Source of the DNA: an uncultured Eubacteriales bacterium
GTDB taxonomy: Bacteria; Bacillota; Clostridia; Oscillospirales; Acutalibacteraceae
DNA: 56,978 nucleotides
Direction: 5' to 3'
NCBI GenBank assembly: GCA_934456435.1
Contig: CAKSHH010000016.1
Span: 1 to 56,978, forward strand
Part shown: in pieces, positions 1-8,279 of the stretch
How the letters are laid out: each line of letters starts with the position of its first letter
Numbering within the stretch: position 1 is the stretch's first letter
Notes under the pieces: model-generated
The model's database searches: none
Told to the model about the DNA's origin: nothing
Seen by the model: only the letters and a program-made list of their open reading frames with translations
Position numbers and translations under genes: made by a program

Positions 1-2
1 AC

Positions 3-77
3 ACAGTAGCCGGCAAGTTTGAAGCAGGCTGGAACAGAACCGACACCGCGACCAAAGATCTTGTGATAAACAAGTAA
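3..77 (+). CDS. 3' end of an unidentified CDS (partial)
   Basis: Only the last 24 codons are visible, in the frame starting at base 3 and ending with TAA at 75-77. The readable tail ends KDLVINK. The other two forward frames hit stops within the first 21 bases, and a strong terminator follows 23 bases later, so this frame is the likely end of a real gene. No family can be assigned from so short a piece. It belongs to the transcription unit before the pyrimidine operon. Confidence 0.5.
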   Translation, partial: TVAGKFEAGWNRTDTATKDLVINK

Positions 78-100
78 GTCTCACCAACATAATAAACCAA

Positions 101-138
101 CACCCCCACAGATTGATGTCTGTGGGGGTGAAGCTTTT
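101..138 (+). terminator. Rho-independent terminator
   Basis: Perfect 11-bp stem: CACCCCCACAG (101-111) pairs with CTGTGGGGGTG (120-130) around an 8-base loop, followed by a modest T-rich tail (134-138). It closes the gene ending at 77 and insulates the pyr promoter downstream. Confidence 0.85.
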
Positions 139-188
139 GTGGGGTTATTTGAAATTATATGATTTTGCGTAAAGAACCTAAAAATCAG

Positions 189-217
189 TTGACATTTCAA
201 AATAAGTGTGATAATAT
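189..217 (+). promoter_or_regulatory. Sigma-A promoter of the pyr operon
   Basis: TTGACA at 189-194 and TAATAT at 212-217, separated by exactly 17 bases. Transcription would start near 224, giving an untranslated leader of about 148 bases before pyrC, long enough for the attenuator described in the next entry. Confidence 0.8.
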
Positions 218-223
218 AATTCA

Positions 224-350
224 AAAGAAATCTTTAAAGGTGATACAGAGATATCGACAAGGTTTTGCATAAGGTGGAAGAGGGTTGGTATGCCCTGTTT
301 CTGTGTATCCGAACTTGTGAACCTTGTCAAACGGCATGGTTCTTTTTTAT
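224..350 (+). promoter_or_regulatory. pyr leader: antiterminator/terminator attenuator (PyrR-like)
   Basis: A terminator hairpin lies just before the pyrC ribosome site: GAACC (319-323) with GGTTC (338-342), an inner TGTC (325-328) with GGCA (333-336), loop AAAC, then TTTTTT (343-348). The upstream segment GACAAGGTT (256-264) is exactly complementary to AACCTTGTC (320-328), so it can form an antiterminator that excludes the terminator. CAGAGA (246-251) together with GACAAGG (256-262) resembles the conserved PyrR-binding loop of Bacillus pyr leaders. This implies repression of pyrC-I when uridine nucleotides are plentiful. No pyrR gene is in the window, so PyrR control is inference; the mutually exclusive hairpins are visible in the sequence. 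Confidence 0.72.
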
Positions 351-371
351 TGCCTGACTATGGAGGTTGCT

Positions 372-1637
372 ATGGAATACATCTTGAAAAATGCACAGGT
401 TTATACAGATTCGGGATTTCAGAAGCAGGATATACTTGTTTCCGAGGGTCGTGTGCTTTGTGTTTGCTGTAAGCTTTGTGCCGAATATACAAAATCATAC
501 GATCTCACCAATAAACATATTTTTCCCGGTTTCGTAGATGTTCATGTTCATCTTCGAGAGCCGGGTTTTTCTTATAAAGAGACGATTAAAACAGGTTCGC
601 TTGCCGCGGCAAAGAGTGGATACACAACGGTTTGCACGATGCCGAATCTTGATCCTGTTCCCGACAGCAGAGAAAATCTTGATAAACAGCTTGCAATAAT
701 TGAAAATGATGCTGTGATAAACATTGTGCCTTATGGCTCGATAACGGTCGGCAGAAACGGCACACAGCTTTCCGATATGGACGGTCTTGCCGAAAGTGTG
801 GTTGCTTTTTCCGATGACGGAAGCGGCGTTCAAAACGACAATATGATGCGTGCGGCTATGCTTAAAGCAAAGTCACTTGACAAAATCATTGTTGCCCATT
901 GCGAGGACAACAGCCTGCTGAACGGTGGATATATTCACAAAGGAAGATATGCTGCCGCTCACGGACACAAAGGGATCAGCTCGGAGAGCGAGTGGAAGCA
1001 AATTGAAAGAGATTTGCAGCTTGTCCGTGAAACAGGCTGTAAGTATCATATCTGCCACATTTCCACCAAGGAAAGCGTTGAACTCATCCGAAAGGCTAAG
1101 ACCGAGGGACTTGACGTGACCTGTGAAACTGCTCCGCATTATCTTGTCCTCAGCGATGCCGATCTTCAGGAGGACGCACGGTTCAAGATGAATCCGCCGC
1201 TGAGAAGCAGGGAGGATCGCGAAGCGCTTATCGAGGGAATATGCGACGGAACGATAGATATGATAGCAACGGATCATGCGCCCCATTCCGCGGAGGAAAA
1301 ATCCAAGGGACTGAAAGACAGCGCGATGGGTGTCACAGGACTCGAAACGGCTTTCCCGATACTGTATACCAAACTGGTTAAGGGCGGAATAATAAGCCTT
1401 GCGAAGCTGGTACAGCTTATGAGCCTGAATCCTGCAAAAAGATTCGGTCTGAAAACAGGATTCGAAATTAAAGAGCTTGCAAATTTTACGGTCTATGACC
1501 TCAACGAAAAGTATTGTATTGATTCAAATAGTTTTGCCTCAATGGGAAAAAGCACGCCTTTTGAGGACGAAACGGTCTACGGCAAATGCATTAAGACTGT
1601 GTGCAACGGTAAGATGGTTTGGGAGGACAAAAAATGA
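372..1637 (+). CDS. pyrC: Dihydroorotase, class I
   Basis: Cyclises carbamoyl-aspartate to dihydroorotate, the third step of pyrimidine synthesis, in the cytoplasm. 421 residues, a normal length for class I. The metal-binding motif DVHVHLREPG lies at residues 56-65; further amidohydrolase landmarks are AHCEDN, CHISTKE and ATDHAPHS. The start at 372 is chosen because GGAGG (362-366) lies 5 bases upstream and the homologous N-terminus MEYILKNAQV begins there; an upstream in-frame ATG at 324 would fall inside the terminator hairpin. First gene of the seven-gene pyr operon; its stop overlaps the pyrK start (ATGA). Confidence 0.95.
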   Translation: MEYILKNAQVYTDSGFQKQDILVSEGRVLCVCCKLCAEYTKSYDLTNKHIFPGFVDVHVHLREPGFSYKETIKTGSLAAAKSGYTTVCTMPNLDPVPDSRENLDKQLAIIENDAVINIVPYGSITVGRNGTQLSDMDGLAESVVAFSDDGSGVQNDNMMRAAMLKAKSLDKIIVAHCEDNSLLNGGYIHKGRYAAAHGHKGISSESEWKQIERDLQLVRETGCKYHICHISTKESVELIRKAKTEGLDVTCETAPHYLVLSDADLQEDARFKMNPPLRSREDREALIEGICDGTIDMIATDHAPHSAEEKSKGLKDSAMGVTGLETAFPILYTKLVKGGIISLAKLVQLMSLNPAKRFGLKTGFEIKELANFTVYDLNEKYCIDSNSFASMGKSTPFEDETVYGKCIKTVCNGKMVWEDKK

Positions 1638-2365
1638 AGCAGGTTATAATGACGGTCGGTGAAAACCGAAAGATAGCAAAAAACACATATTTTATGCGTC
1701 TTGACGGAGACACAACCGCTATAACGGCACCGGGTCAGTTTATAAATATTCGGCTTGACGGTTACTTTTTACGCAGACCGATTTCGGTATGCGATTGTGA
1801 TAGGGAAGGCTTGACAATTATCTATAAAACGGTCGGACAAGGTACCAAAGAGATGTCTAAGCAGACTGCCGGTACAAAGCTTGACATACTCAGCGGTCTC
1901 GGAAATGGCTATGACACGTCAAAAAGCGGACAGAATCCTGTGCTTATCGGCGGCGGAGTCGGAGTTCCGCCGATGTATATGCTCTGCAGAAGGATTATTG
2001 CCGAGGGGAAAAAAGCTACTGTTATATTAGGCTTTAACTCTGCCGATGAGGTGTTTATGGTTGAGGAGTTCAAAAAAACGGGCGCCGAGGTGCTTGTTGC
2101 GACCGCCGACGGAAGTGTCGGCACCAAGGGCTTTGTAACGGATATTTTAAAGGATTTGGATTACACATATTTCTACACCTGCGGACCGATGCCTATGTTT
2201 AAGGCGATAGAGAGCATCGCGAAAACGAGTGGACAGTACAGCTTTGAGGAGCGAATGGGCTGCGGCTTCGGTGCATGTATGGGCTGTACCTGCAAGACAA
2301 AGTACGGCAGCAAACGGATTTGCAAGGACGGTCCTGTGCTTGAAAGGGAGGAGATAGTATGGTAA
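1634..2365 (+). CDS. pyrK: Dihydroorotate dehydrogenase B, electron-transfer subunit
   Basis: Iron-sulphur flavoprotein that passes electrons from the PyrD FMN to NAD, forming the PyrD2-PyrK2 class 1B enzyme. 243 residues. A ferredoxin-reductase-like FAD domain includes RRPIS (47-51), an NAD-binding region has IGGGVGVPPM (105-114), and the C-terminal 2Fe-2S cluster ligands are Cys210, Cys215, Cys218 and Cys230 in MGCGFGACMGC and further on. Start at 1634 gives the ATGA overlap with pyrC and a GGGAGG site at 1620-1625. Its presence shows that the pathway uses NAD rather than fumarate or quinone as acceptor. Confidence 0.95.
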   Translation: MKQVIMTVGENRKIAKNTYFMRLDGDTTAITAPGQFINIRLDGYFLRRPISVCDCDREGLTIIYKTVGQGTKEMSKQTAGTKLDILSGLGNGYDTSKSGQNPVLIGGGVGVPPMYMLCRRIIAEGKKATVILGFNSADEVFMVEEFKKTGAEVLVATADGSVGTKGFVTDILKDLDYTYFYTCGPMPMFKAIESIAKTSGQYSFEERMGCGFGACMGCTCKTKYGSKRICKDGPVLEREEIVW

Positions 2366-3273
2366 CAAAGGTTAATCTTTGCGGAATTGAGCTTGATAAT
2401 CCGATTATCCCGGCATCGGGAACATTCGGTTTCGGATATGAATTTGCTGAGCTTTACGACATAAATATTCTCGGTACTTTCTCATTTAAGGGTACGACAA
2501 GGGAGCCGCGCTTCGGAAATCCGACACCCAGGATCGCAGAATGTACGTCGGGTATGATAAACGCTGTCGGACTCCAGAATCCCGGAGTTGACAAGGTCAT
2601 AAGCGAGGAACTGCCGAAGCTCAAAAAGTGCTTCAACAAGCCTGTTATGGCAAATGTCAGCGGCTTTTCGGTTGAAGATTATGCTTACACCTGTGAAAAA
2701 CTTGATAAAGAGGAGCAGGTCGGCTGGCTTGAGGTCAACGTTTCGTGCCCGAATGTGCACGGCGGCGGAATGAGCTTCGGAACAGAACCGAAAGCTGCGG
2801 CTGAGGTCACCAAGGCGGTCAAGGCGGTGACGACAAAGCCCGTTATTTTGAAGCTTTCTCCGAACGTAACGAATATTGTCGATATAGCAAAGGCGTGCGA
2901 GGATGCAGGTGCGGACGGAATCAGTCTGATAAATACCTTGCTTGGAATGAGGATTGATCTTCGCCGTAAAAAGCCTGTGATTGCAAACGTTATGGGCGGC
3001 TTTTCGGGGCCGGCAATTTTTCCTGTCGCGCTGAGAATGGTTTATCAGGTGGCGGGCGCGGTGAAAATCCCCGTGGTCGGAATGGGCGGAGTTTCAAGCG
3101 CCGAGGATGTGATTGAAATGATGCTTGCGGGCGCAACTGCGGTTGAAATCGGCGCGGCAAATCTTGTTGACCCGTTCGTATGCAGAAATATAATCGAAGC
3201 ATTGCCCGAAGCAATGAATGAATACGGAATAAATAATCTTAATGAAATAATTGGAGGAGCGCACAATGGGTAA
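2359..3273 (+). CDS. pyrD: Dihydroorotate dehydrogenase B, catalytic subunit
   Basis: FMN TIM-barrel that oxidises dihydroorotate to orotate. 304 residues, typical of class 1B. The catalytic cysteine is Cys130 in VNVSCPNVHGGG; the N-terminal NPIIPASGTFGFG and the later INTLLGMRID motif are characteristic. It overlaps pyrK by 7 bases and is preceded by AGGGAGGAG. Class 1B PyrD acts together with PyrK, which matches the gene order. Confidence 0.95.
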   Translation: MVTKVNLCGIELDNPIIPASGTFGFGYEFAELYDINILGTFSFKGTTREPRFGNPTPRIAECTSGMINAVGLQNPGVDKVISEELPKLKKCFNKPVMANVSGFSVEDYAYTCEKLDKEEQVGWLEVNVSCPNVHGGGMSFGTEPKAAAEVTKAVKAVTTKPVILKLSPNVTNIVDIAKACEDAGADGISLINTLLGMRIDLRRKKPVIANVMGGFSGPAIFPVALRMVYQVAGAVKIPVVGMGGVSSAEDVIEMMLAGATAVEIGAANLVDPFVCRNIIEALPEAMNEYGINNLNEIIGGAHNG

Positions 3274-3964
3274 GGATGTAATTGTAGCCTGCGATTTTTC
3301 AAGCAGGGAAGAAACAATGGCTTTTCTTGATAACTTCAAGGGAAAAAAGCCGTTTGTAAAAATCGGAATGGAGCTTTTCTATGCCGAGGGACCGGATATC
3401 GTCAGAGAGATAAAAGCAAGGGGACACAAAATCTTCCTTGACCTCAAGCTCCACGACATTCCGAACACGGTAAAAAAATCAATGGCTGTGCTTTCAAGAT
3501 TTGATGTCGATATGACAAATCTCCATGCAGGCGGTACGATTGCCATGATGGAAGCGGCGATAGAGGGGCTTACCCGTCCCGACGGAACAAGACCGCTGCT
3601 CATTGCCGTTACTCAGCTCACTTCGACAAGTGAGGAGCGAATGAGAAACGATTTGCTCATAAACGAGAAAATGGATAAGGTTGTCATGCACTATGCACAT
3701 AACGCAAAGCTGGCAGGACTTGACGGGGTGGTTTGTTCTCCGCTGGAGGCAGGTAAGGTACACGAGGTGTGCGGTGACAGTTTCCTCACCGTAACTCCGG
3801 GTGTTCGCTTCGCCGACAGCGACAAGGGCGATCAGGTCAGGGTTATGACCCCCGAACAGGCAAAGAAAATCGGTTCCGATTACATTGTGGTCGGACGTCC
3901 GATAACCGCGGCGGCTGACCCGGTTGCGGCTTATGAAAGATGTATAAACGAATTTGTAGATTAA
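3266..3964 (+). CDS. pyrF: Orotidine-5'-phosphate decarboxylase
   Basis: Converts OMP to UMP, the last step of the pathway. 232 residues, the compact bacterial type. The catalytic Asp-Lys-Asp array is seen in FLDLKLHDIPN (Asp59, Lys61, Asp64), and the phosphate-binding end has YIVVGRPIT. The start at 3266 is preferred over an in-frame ATG at 3251 because GGAGGAG (3252-3258) sits just upstream of it. It overlaps the pyrD end by 8 bases. Confidence 0.95.
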   Translation: MGKDVIVACDFSSREETMAFLDNFKGKKPFVKIGMELFYAEGPDIVREIKARGHKIFLDLKLHDIPNTVKKSMAVLSRFDVDMTNLHAGGTIAMMEAAIEGLTRPDGTRPLLIAVTQLTSTSEERMRNDLLINEKMDKVVMHYAHNAKLAGLDGVVCSPLEAGKVHEVCGDSFLTVTPGVRFADSDKGDQVRVMTPEQAKKIGSDYIVVGRPITAAADPVAAYERCINEFVD

Positions 3965-3976
3965 GGAGCGAATAAT

Positions 3977-4624
3977 ATGACAGACATTCAGATTCAGATT
4001 GCAAAGGATCTTCTTTCCATCAAGGCAGTTTTCTTCCGCCCAGACGAGCCCTTTACCTGGGCGAGCGGAATCAAAAGTCCTGTTTACTGTGACAACAGAC
4101 TGACGCTTGCTTACCCTGAGGTGCGTACCCACGTTGAGGAGGCGCTCGCTAAGACTGTTAAAGAAGTTTATCCTGAAGCCGAAGCGCTTATGGGTACATC
4201 GACGGCAGGCATAGCTCACGCCGCCATTACTGCTCAGATAATGGGTCTGCCTATGGGCTATGTTCGGTCTGGAGCAAAGGATCACGGAAGAAAGAATCAG
4301 ATTGAGGGCAGACTTGAAAAGGGACAAAAGGTCGTCGTCGTTGAGGATCTTATTTCAACGGGCGGCAGCGTAATTGAGGTCGTAAATGTGCTCCGTGAAG
4401 CAGGCGCCGAGGTTCTCGGAATCGTGTCGATTTTTACCTACGGTATGCAGAAAGGTCTTGACCGACTTGCGGCGGCAGAGGTGAAGAACGTCAGCCTTAC
4501 AAACTTTGATGTTATCGCTGAAATCGCGGCACAGGAGGGCTATATCGCACCGACGGATGTTGAAAGATTGATTGCTTTCAGAAATAATCCGTCCGATGAA
4601 AGCTGGATAGGAGGCACAAAATGA
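3977..4624 (+). CDS. pyrE: Orotate phosphoribosyltransferase
   Basis: Joins orotate and PRPP to give OMP. 215 residues. The PRPP-binding loop VVVVEDLISTGGS lies at about residues 119-131, and the loop SGAKDHGRKNQIEG carries the catalytic lysine region. A weak AAGGAG site lies 12 bases after the pyrF stop. It follows pyrF as in many Clostridia, so PyrE and PyrF remain separate enzymes here rather than a fused UMP synthase. Confidence 0.95.
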   Translation: MTDIQIQIAKDLLSIKAVFFRPDEPFTWASGIKSPVYCDNRLTLAYPEVRTHVEEALAKTVKEVYPEAEALMGTSTAGIAHAAITAQIMGLPMGYVRSGAKDHGRKNQIEGRLEKGQKVVVVEDLISTGGSVIEVVNVLREAGAEVLGIVSIFTYGMQKGLDRLAAAEVKNVSLTNFDVIAEIAAQEGYIAPTDVERLIAFRNNPSDESWIGGTK

Positions 4625-5538
4625 GAAGTGTCATAAGTATTCTTGATCTCTCGGTTGAAGAGATTGACGAGCTGATTGCTCGTGCAAAGGACATAATCGA
4701 AAATCCTGACAAATATGCCGATGCGTGCCGCAGGAAAAAGCTTGCAACGCTCTTTTTTGAGCCGTCAACGCGCACACGGCTGAGCTTTGAGGCGGCTATG
4801 TATGAGCTGGGCGGCAATGTGCTTTCAATGGCAGACGCAAAATCAAGCTCGGCGGCAAAGGGCGAAAGTGTTGCCGATACAGTCAAGACGATATCCTGCT
4901 ATGCCGATATAATTGCTATGCGGCACCCGAAAGAGGGCGCACCGTATGTTGCTTCGCTTAACGCCTCTGTGCCTGTCATAAATGCAGGCGACGGCGGTCA
5001 CAATCACCCTACGCAGACACTTGCAGACCTGCTGACAATCAACCGTGAAAAGGGTAGTTTCGATAACCTGACGATCGGATTCTGCGGAGACCTCAAATTC
5101 GGCAGAACGGTTCATTCGCTGATTCAGGCACTTTCAAGATATAAAAACGTCAAATTCGTCTTGATTTCACCCGAAGAGCTCAAGCTTCCGAGCTATGTTA
5201 AAAACGACGTTATCAAGGCGAATAACCTTGAATATGTGCAGACAACCGACCTTGAGGGGGTTATGCCGGAACTCGATGTGCTTTATATGACAAGGGTGCA
5301 AAAAGAGCGTTTCTTCAATGAGGAGGATTACCTGCGGCTCAAGGACAGCTATATTCTGACCCCGGATAAGCTCTCAAACGCTAAAAAGGATCTTTCTATT
5401 CTGCATCCGCTGCCGCGTGTAAACGAGATCAGCGTCGCGGTTGACGATGATCCGAGAGCCTGCTACTTTAAGCAGGTGCTCAACGGCAAATATATGAGAA
5501 TGGCGCTGATTCTCAAGCTCCTGGAGGTAGAAGTATGA
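4621..5538 (+). CDS. pyrB: Aspartate carbamoyltransferase, catalytic subunit
   Basis: Condenses carbamoyl phosphate and aspartate, the first committed step of the pathway. 305 residues. The carbamoyl-phosphate motif FFEPSTRTRLSFE (residues 45-57) and the C-terminal HPLPRVNEI are intact. It shares ATGA with the pyrE stop and has GGAGG (4610-4614) upstream. It is followed directly by pyrI, so it should assemble into the allosteric E. coli-like dodecamer rather than a bare trimer of the Bacillus type. Confidence 0.95.
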   Translation: MRSVISILDLSVEEIDELIARAKDIIENPDKYADACRRKKLATLFFEPSTRTRLSFEAAMYELGGNVLSMADAKSSSAAKGESVADTVKTISCYADIIAMRHPKEGAPYVASLNASVPVINAGDGGHNHPTQTLADLLTINREKGSFDNLTIGFCGDLKFGRTVHSLIQALSRYKNVKFVLISPEELKLPSYVKNDVIKANNLEYVQTTDLEGVMPELDVLYMTRVQKERFFNEEDYLRLKDSYILTPDKLSNAKKDLSILHPLPRVNEISVAVDDDPRACYFKQVLNGKYMRMALILKLLEVEV

Positions 5539-5957
5539 ATATAGATTCGATTAAAAACGGCATTGTTATTGACCATATCAAAGCCGGAAAGGGTATGAAA
5601 ATATACAATCTTCTTGAACTGGACAGACTTGACTGTTCGGTCGCGATAATCAAGAACGTGACAAGCCGCAAGCTCGGAAAAAAGGACATAATCAAGATTG
5701 ATTCTGATTTTGATGTGGATCTTGACGTTCTCGGCTATGTTGATCCCGGCGTTACAATAGATGTTATTCGTGACAGAAAGCTTGTCGAGAAGAAAAAGGT
5801 TGAGCTTCCGACGACGCTTAAGAATATAATTAAGTGTAAAAATCCGAGATGCATTACCTCGACGGAGCAGGAGCTTCCCCATATTTTCAGACTCACGGGA
5901 AGCGGCGACAAAAAGGTTTACAGATGCATTTACTGCGAAACCAAAGCGGAAAAATAA
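5535..5957 (+). CDS. pyrI: Aspartate carbamoyltransferase, regulatory subunit
   Basis: Nucleotide-binding regulatory chain of aspartate carbamoyltransferase. 140 residues: an N-terminal allosteric domain and a C-terminal zinc domain with Cys101, Cys106, Cys131 and Cys134 (CKNPRC and CIYC). The start overlaps the pyrB stop by 4 bases and a GGAGG site lies at 5522-5526. PyrI is absent from Bacillus but found in many Clostridia. The operon may thus be controlled twice, by RNA attenuation and by enzyme allostery. Confidence 0.93.
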   Translation: MNIDSIKNGIVIDHIKAGKGMKIYNLLELDRLDCSVAIIKNVTSRKLGKKDIIKIDSDFDVDLDVLGYVDPGVTIDVIRDRKLVEKKKVELPTTLKNIIKCKNPRCITSTEQELPHIFRLTGSGDKKVYRCIYCETKAEK

Positions 5958-6004
5958 CGGCTTTATGAGAGTTAAGCTTATATGTTGCTGTTAAATAAAA
6001 ACCG

Positions 6005-6042
6005 AGGGCTGCTCTGAGTGATTTCAGAACAGCCCTGTTTTT
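6005..6042. terminator. Bidirectional terminator between pyrI and the LCP gene
   Basis: Long hairpin AGGGCTG-C-TCTGA (6005-6017) with TCAGA-A-CAGCCCT (6024-6036), followed on the plus strand by GTTTTT. On the minus strand the stem is followed by CGGTTTTT, so it can serve both converging genes. Confidence 0.85.
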
Positions 6043-6052
6043 ATGCGTGTAT

Positions 6053-7147
6053 TTATTTTATATTCGCCGACTGGGGAATGATGTCGGGATAAAGAAGATC
6101 GTGAATATATTTCGTCTCGTCAGTCCAGTTGAGGATAAGAACCTCTTTGCCGTCGCGCAATGAAAGCTTGTGCGGCGAGTGGGGGATGATATCCTGATTG
6201 ATGTTCATTGAAAGGTATTTCGGAGCTTTTGTAACCTGAGAAAGAAGCTCTGTCTTTGTGTAGTTCGTTGTAACAAGGGGAAGAACCTCGTCAAGCAGAC
6301 CTGCCATTGTGGTAACCGAGGACTTTCTGAGCTTGTCGGCAATGGCGTTGAGCACGGCTCTCTGTCTGCCTGTACGCATACGGTCGGAGTCGATTGAACG
6401 AAGTCTTGAATAGGCGACAGCCTGTGCGCCGGTGAGGTCATAGTTTCCAGCGGTATTTTTGCCGACGATAATGCTTGCTTCTTCCGCCGTGAGTTCAACC
6501 GTTACGCCGTTGAGAGCATTCACTATCTGCTCGAAGCCCGAAATATCAACGGTAACATACTTGTCAATTCTGATTTTGTAGTTCTGCTGAATCGTGTCAA
6601 CAAGGGTTGCCGCACCGCCGTAAGCATGGGCTGTGTTCAGTCGCTTGTTGCCGTGGTTCGGGATTGCGACATAAGCCGCACGAGAAAGCGAAACCATGTT
6701 TATGACGTTGTTTACAGTATTGATTGAAACGAGGATCATGGAGTCGGAACGCGGAAGATATGCGCCCTCAAACATAACCTGCTCTTCGTCGCCGTAGTCA
6801 ACACCGACAAGCAGAATGTTGATAATTCTGTCATCGTACCACATGACGTTGTTGTCGAGGTTGGCTCGTATATCCGCATCGGCGTCCGCCTGGTTGTCAA
6901 AGCTGAGGCTTTCCTGCTTGTCCAGGTCGGGATTAACATCTCCCTTTGAGTCGCCGTAGTTGAGCTTACTCAGGTATGAGTTGACAAATATTCCTGCTCC
7001 GCCTGCCAGAACGGCAATTATCAGAAGTATTGCAACGAGAACCTTAACGCCCTTGCGCGGCTTTTTCTTGCTCTTTTTCAGGTCGGCGGCAGTAAGCTTG
7101 TATTTGTCGCTTTCGGGGTCGATGATCTGGTATTTATTTTCGTCCAT
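6053..7147 (-). CDS. LCP (LytR-CpsA-Psr) family wall-polymer ligase
   Basis: Membrane-anchored phosphotransferase that attaches teichoic acid or other wall glycans from lipid carriers to peptidoglycan. 364 residues: short cytoplasmic basic region, one membrane helix at about residues 35-55, then an extracytoplasmic LCP domain with NILLVGVD, PRSDSMILVSIN, the arginine-rich YSRLRSIDSDRMRTGRQR and the final domain strands. The start at 7147 is set by GGAGGG seven bases upstream; a further in-frame ATG 10 codons earlier lacks a site. It is a single gene with its own promoter, and pairs logically with the glycan export cluster at 45501-49782. Confidence 0.9.
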   Translation of the reverse strand: MDENKYQIIDPESDKYKLTAADLKKSKKKPRKGVKVLVAILLIIAVLAGGAGIFVNSYLSKLNYGDSKGDVNPDLDKQESLSFDNQADADADIRANLDNNVMWYDDRIINILLVGVDYGDEEQVMFEGAYLPRSDSMILVSINTVNNVINMVSLSRAAYVAIPNHGNKRLNTAHAYGGAATLVDTIQQNYKIRIDKYVTVDISGFEQIVNALNGVTVELTAEEASIIVGKNTAGNYDLTGAQAVAYSRLRSIDSDRMRTGRQRAVLNAIADKLRKSSVTTMAGLLDEVLPLVTTNYTKTELLSQVTKAPKYLSMNINQDIIPHSPHKLSLRDGKEVLILNWTDETKYIHDLLYPDIIPQSANIK

Positions 7148-7175
7148 AGATATTCCCTCCGCATTGTTTTTTAAC

Positions 7176-7204
7176 ATTATAATCTATTTGAAAAAGAAAA
7201 TCAA
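7176..7204 (-). promoter_or_regulatory. Promoter of the LCP gene
   Basis: On the minus strand TTGATT (7204-7199) and TATAAT (7181-7176) are separated by 17 bases. It is divergent from, and only a few bases away from, the promoter of the peptidase operon. Confidence 0.7.
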
Positions 7205-7210
7205 ATGTTA

Positions 7211-7239
7211 TTGCACATTTTGTTTATAAAGGGTATAAT
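7211..7239 (+). promoter_or_regulatory. Promoter of the M42 peptidase operon, very short leader
   Basis: TTGCAC (7211-7216), 17-base spacer, TATAAT (7234-7239). The predicted start near 7246 leaves only about 11 bases before the ATG at 7257, with the ribosome site GAGGTG (7245-7250) at the very 5' end of the message. Confidence 0.65.
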
Positions 7240-7256
7240 AAGCTGAGGTGATTTTG

Positions 7257-8279
7257 ATGAATGATCTTAAAAATTTGATTCTTTCACTTTCCGGTGCAAA
7301 CGGAACACCCGGAGAGGAAAATGAAATATCGGAGCTTATCGAAAAATATGTTTCGCGCTTTGCATCAGCATCGCGCGACAGGTTTTCAAATCTAATCGTC
7401 GAGCTTCCGGGAAACTCAAAGACAATACTGCTGGACGCCCATACCGACAGAATAGGTATGATTGTTACTTCCGTTGAGGACGGCGGATTCCTGCGTGTTG
7501 CAAAGTGCGGAGGTATGGACGCGCGAGTTCTTGCCGCTCAGGACGTTACAATATGTGGCAAGGAGCCGGTTTACGGAGTGGTTACTTCAACTCCGCCGCA
7601 TTTGTCAACTCCTGAGGACGCGAAAAAAGCCAAGGACTTTGACGCGATTCTTATTGACACGGGAATGAGCGCAGAAAAGCTCAAAAAACTTGTTTCGCCG
7701 GGTGACAGAATAACTGTCAGGTGTCCTCAGGGCGAGCTGCAAAACGGCAGAATTTTCGGCGCTGCACTTGACGACAGAGCCGGCTGTGCCGTGATTATCA
7801 GAGCGGCTGAGCTTGTAGCGAATGAAAAGAACCGTCCGACCGTGAAGCTTCTTTTCTCCGGTCAGGAGGAGACGGGCGGCGACGGAGCGGTAACGGGCAG
7901 CTACAATCTTGATGCGGACGAGTGCATCAGCGTTGATGTCAGCTTTGCCGCGGCTCCCGATATGCCGTCGGAAAAGTGCGGAAAGCTCGGCAAGGGTCCG
8001 ATGATAGGCATTGCGCCTGTTCTTGACTATAAAATCAGCACGCGGCTTAAAAAGCTTGCCGAAGAAAAGGAAATTCCTTTCCGGCTTGAGATTATGGGTG
8101 ATTCAACGGGAACCAATGCCGACCATATTGCAATTTCAAAGGGCGGAATAAGAACCGGTCTTGTCTCGGTTCCTCAGCGTAATATGCACACGGGTGTTGA
8201 AATTATATCGGTTGATGATGTTGAAAATTCCGCAAGACTGATTGCTGAATATATACTCGGAGGTGGTCTCGATGCTTGA
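7257..8279 (+). CDS. M42 family metallo-aminopeptidase
   Basis: Cytoplasmic dinuclear-metal aminopeptidase of the M42 (TET/glutamyl aminopeptidase/endoglucanase M) family. 340 residues. Metal and catalytic motifs are present: LDAHTDRIGM, LDDRAGC, SGQEETGGDG, an acidic SVDVSF and the C-terminal MHTGVEII. The start at 7257 is preferred over an in-frame GTG at 7248 because the GAGGTG site lies between them. First of two M42 genes in tandem; they are clearly diverged, so they may form different oligomers or have different residue preference. Confidence 0.88.
   Translation: MNDLKNLILSLSGANGTPGEENEISELIEKYVSRFASASRDRFSNLIVELPGNSKTILLDAHTDRIGMIVTSVEDGGFLRVAKCGGMDARVLAAQDVTICGKEPVYGVVTSTPPHLSTPEDAKKAKDFDAILIDTGMSAEKLKKLVSPGDRITVRCPQGELQNGRIFGAALDDRAGCAVIIRAAELVANEKNRPTVKLLFSGQEETGGDGAVTGSYNLDADECISVDVSFAAAPDMPSEKCGKLGKGPMIGIAPVLDYKISTRLKKLAEEKEIPFRLEIMGDSTGTNADHIAISKGGIRTGLVSVPQRNMHTGVEIISVDDVENSARLIAEYILGGGLDA

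Noticed and set aside
290..472. 60-codon frame across the pyr leader and pyrC start, as a possible leader peptide
   Set aside because: It spans the terminator hairpin and overlaps pyrC by about 100 bases in another frame, with no convincing ribosome site. The hairpin alternatives explain the region better.
3494..4327. 277-codon minus-strand frame
   Set aside because: It lies antisense to pyrF and pyrE, whose protein motifs are certain. It has no family features.
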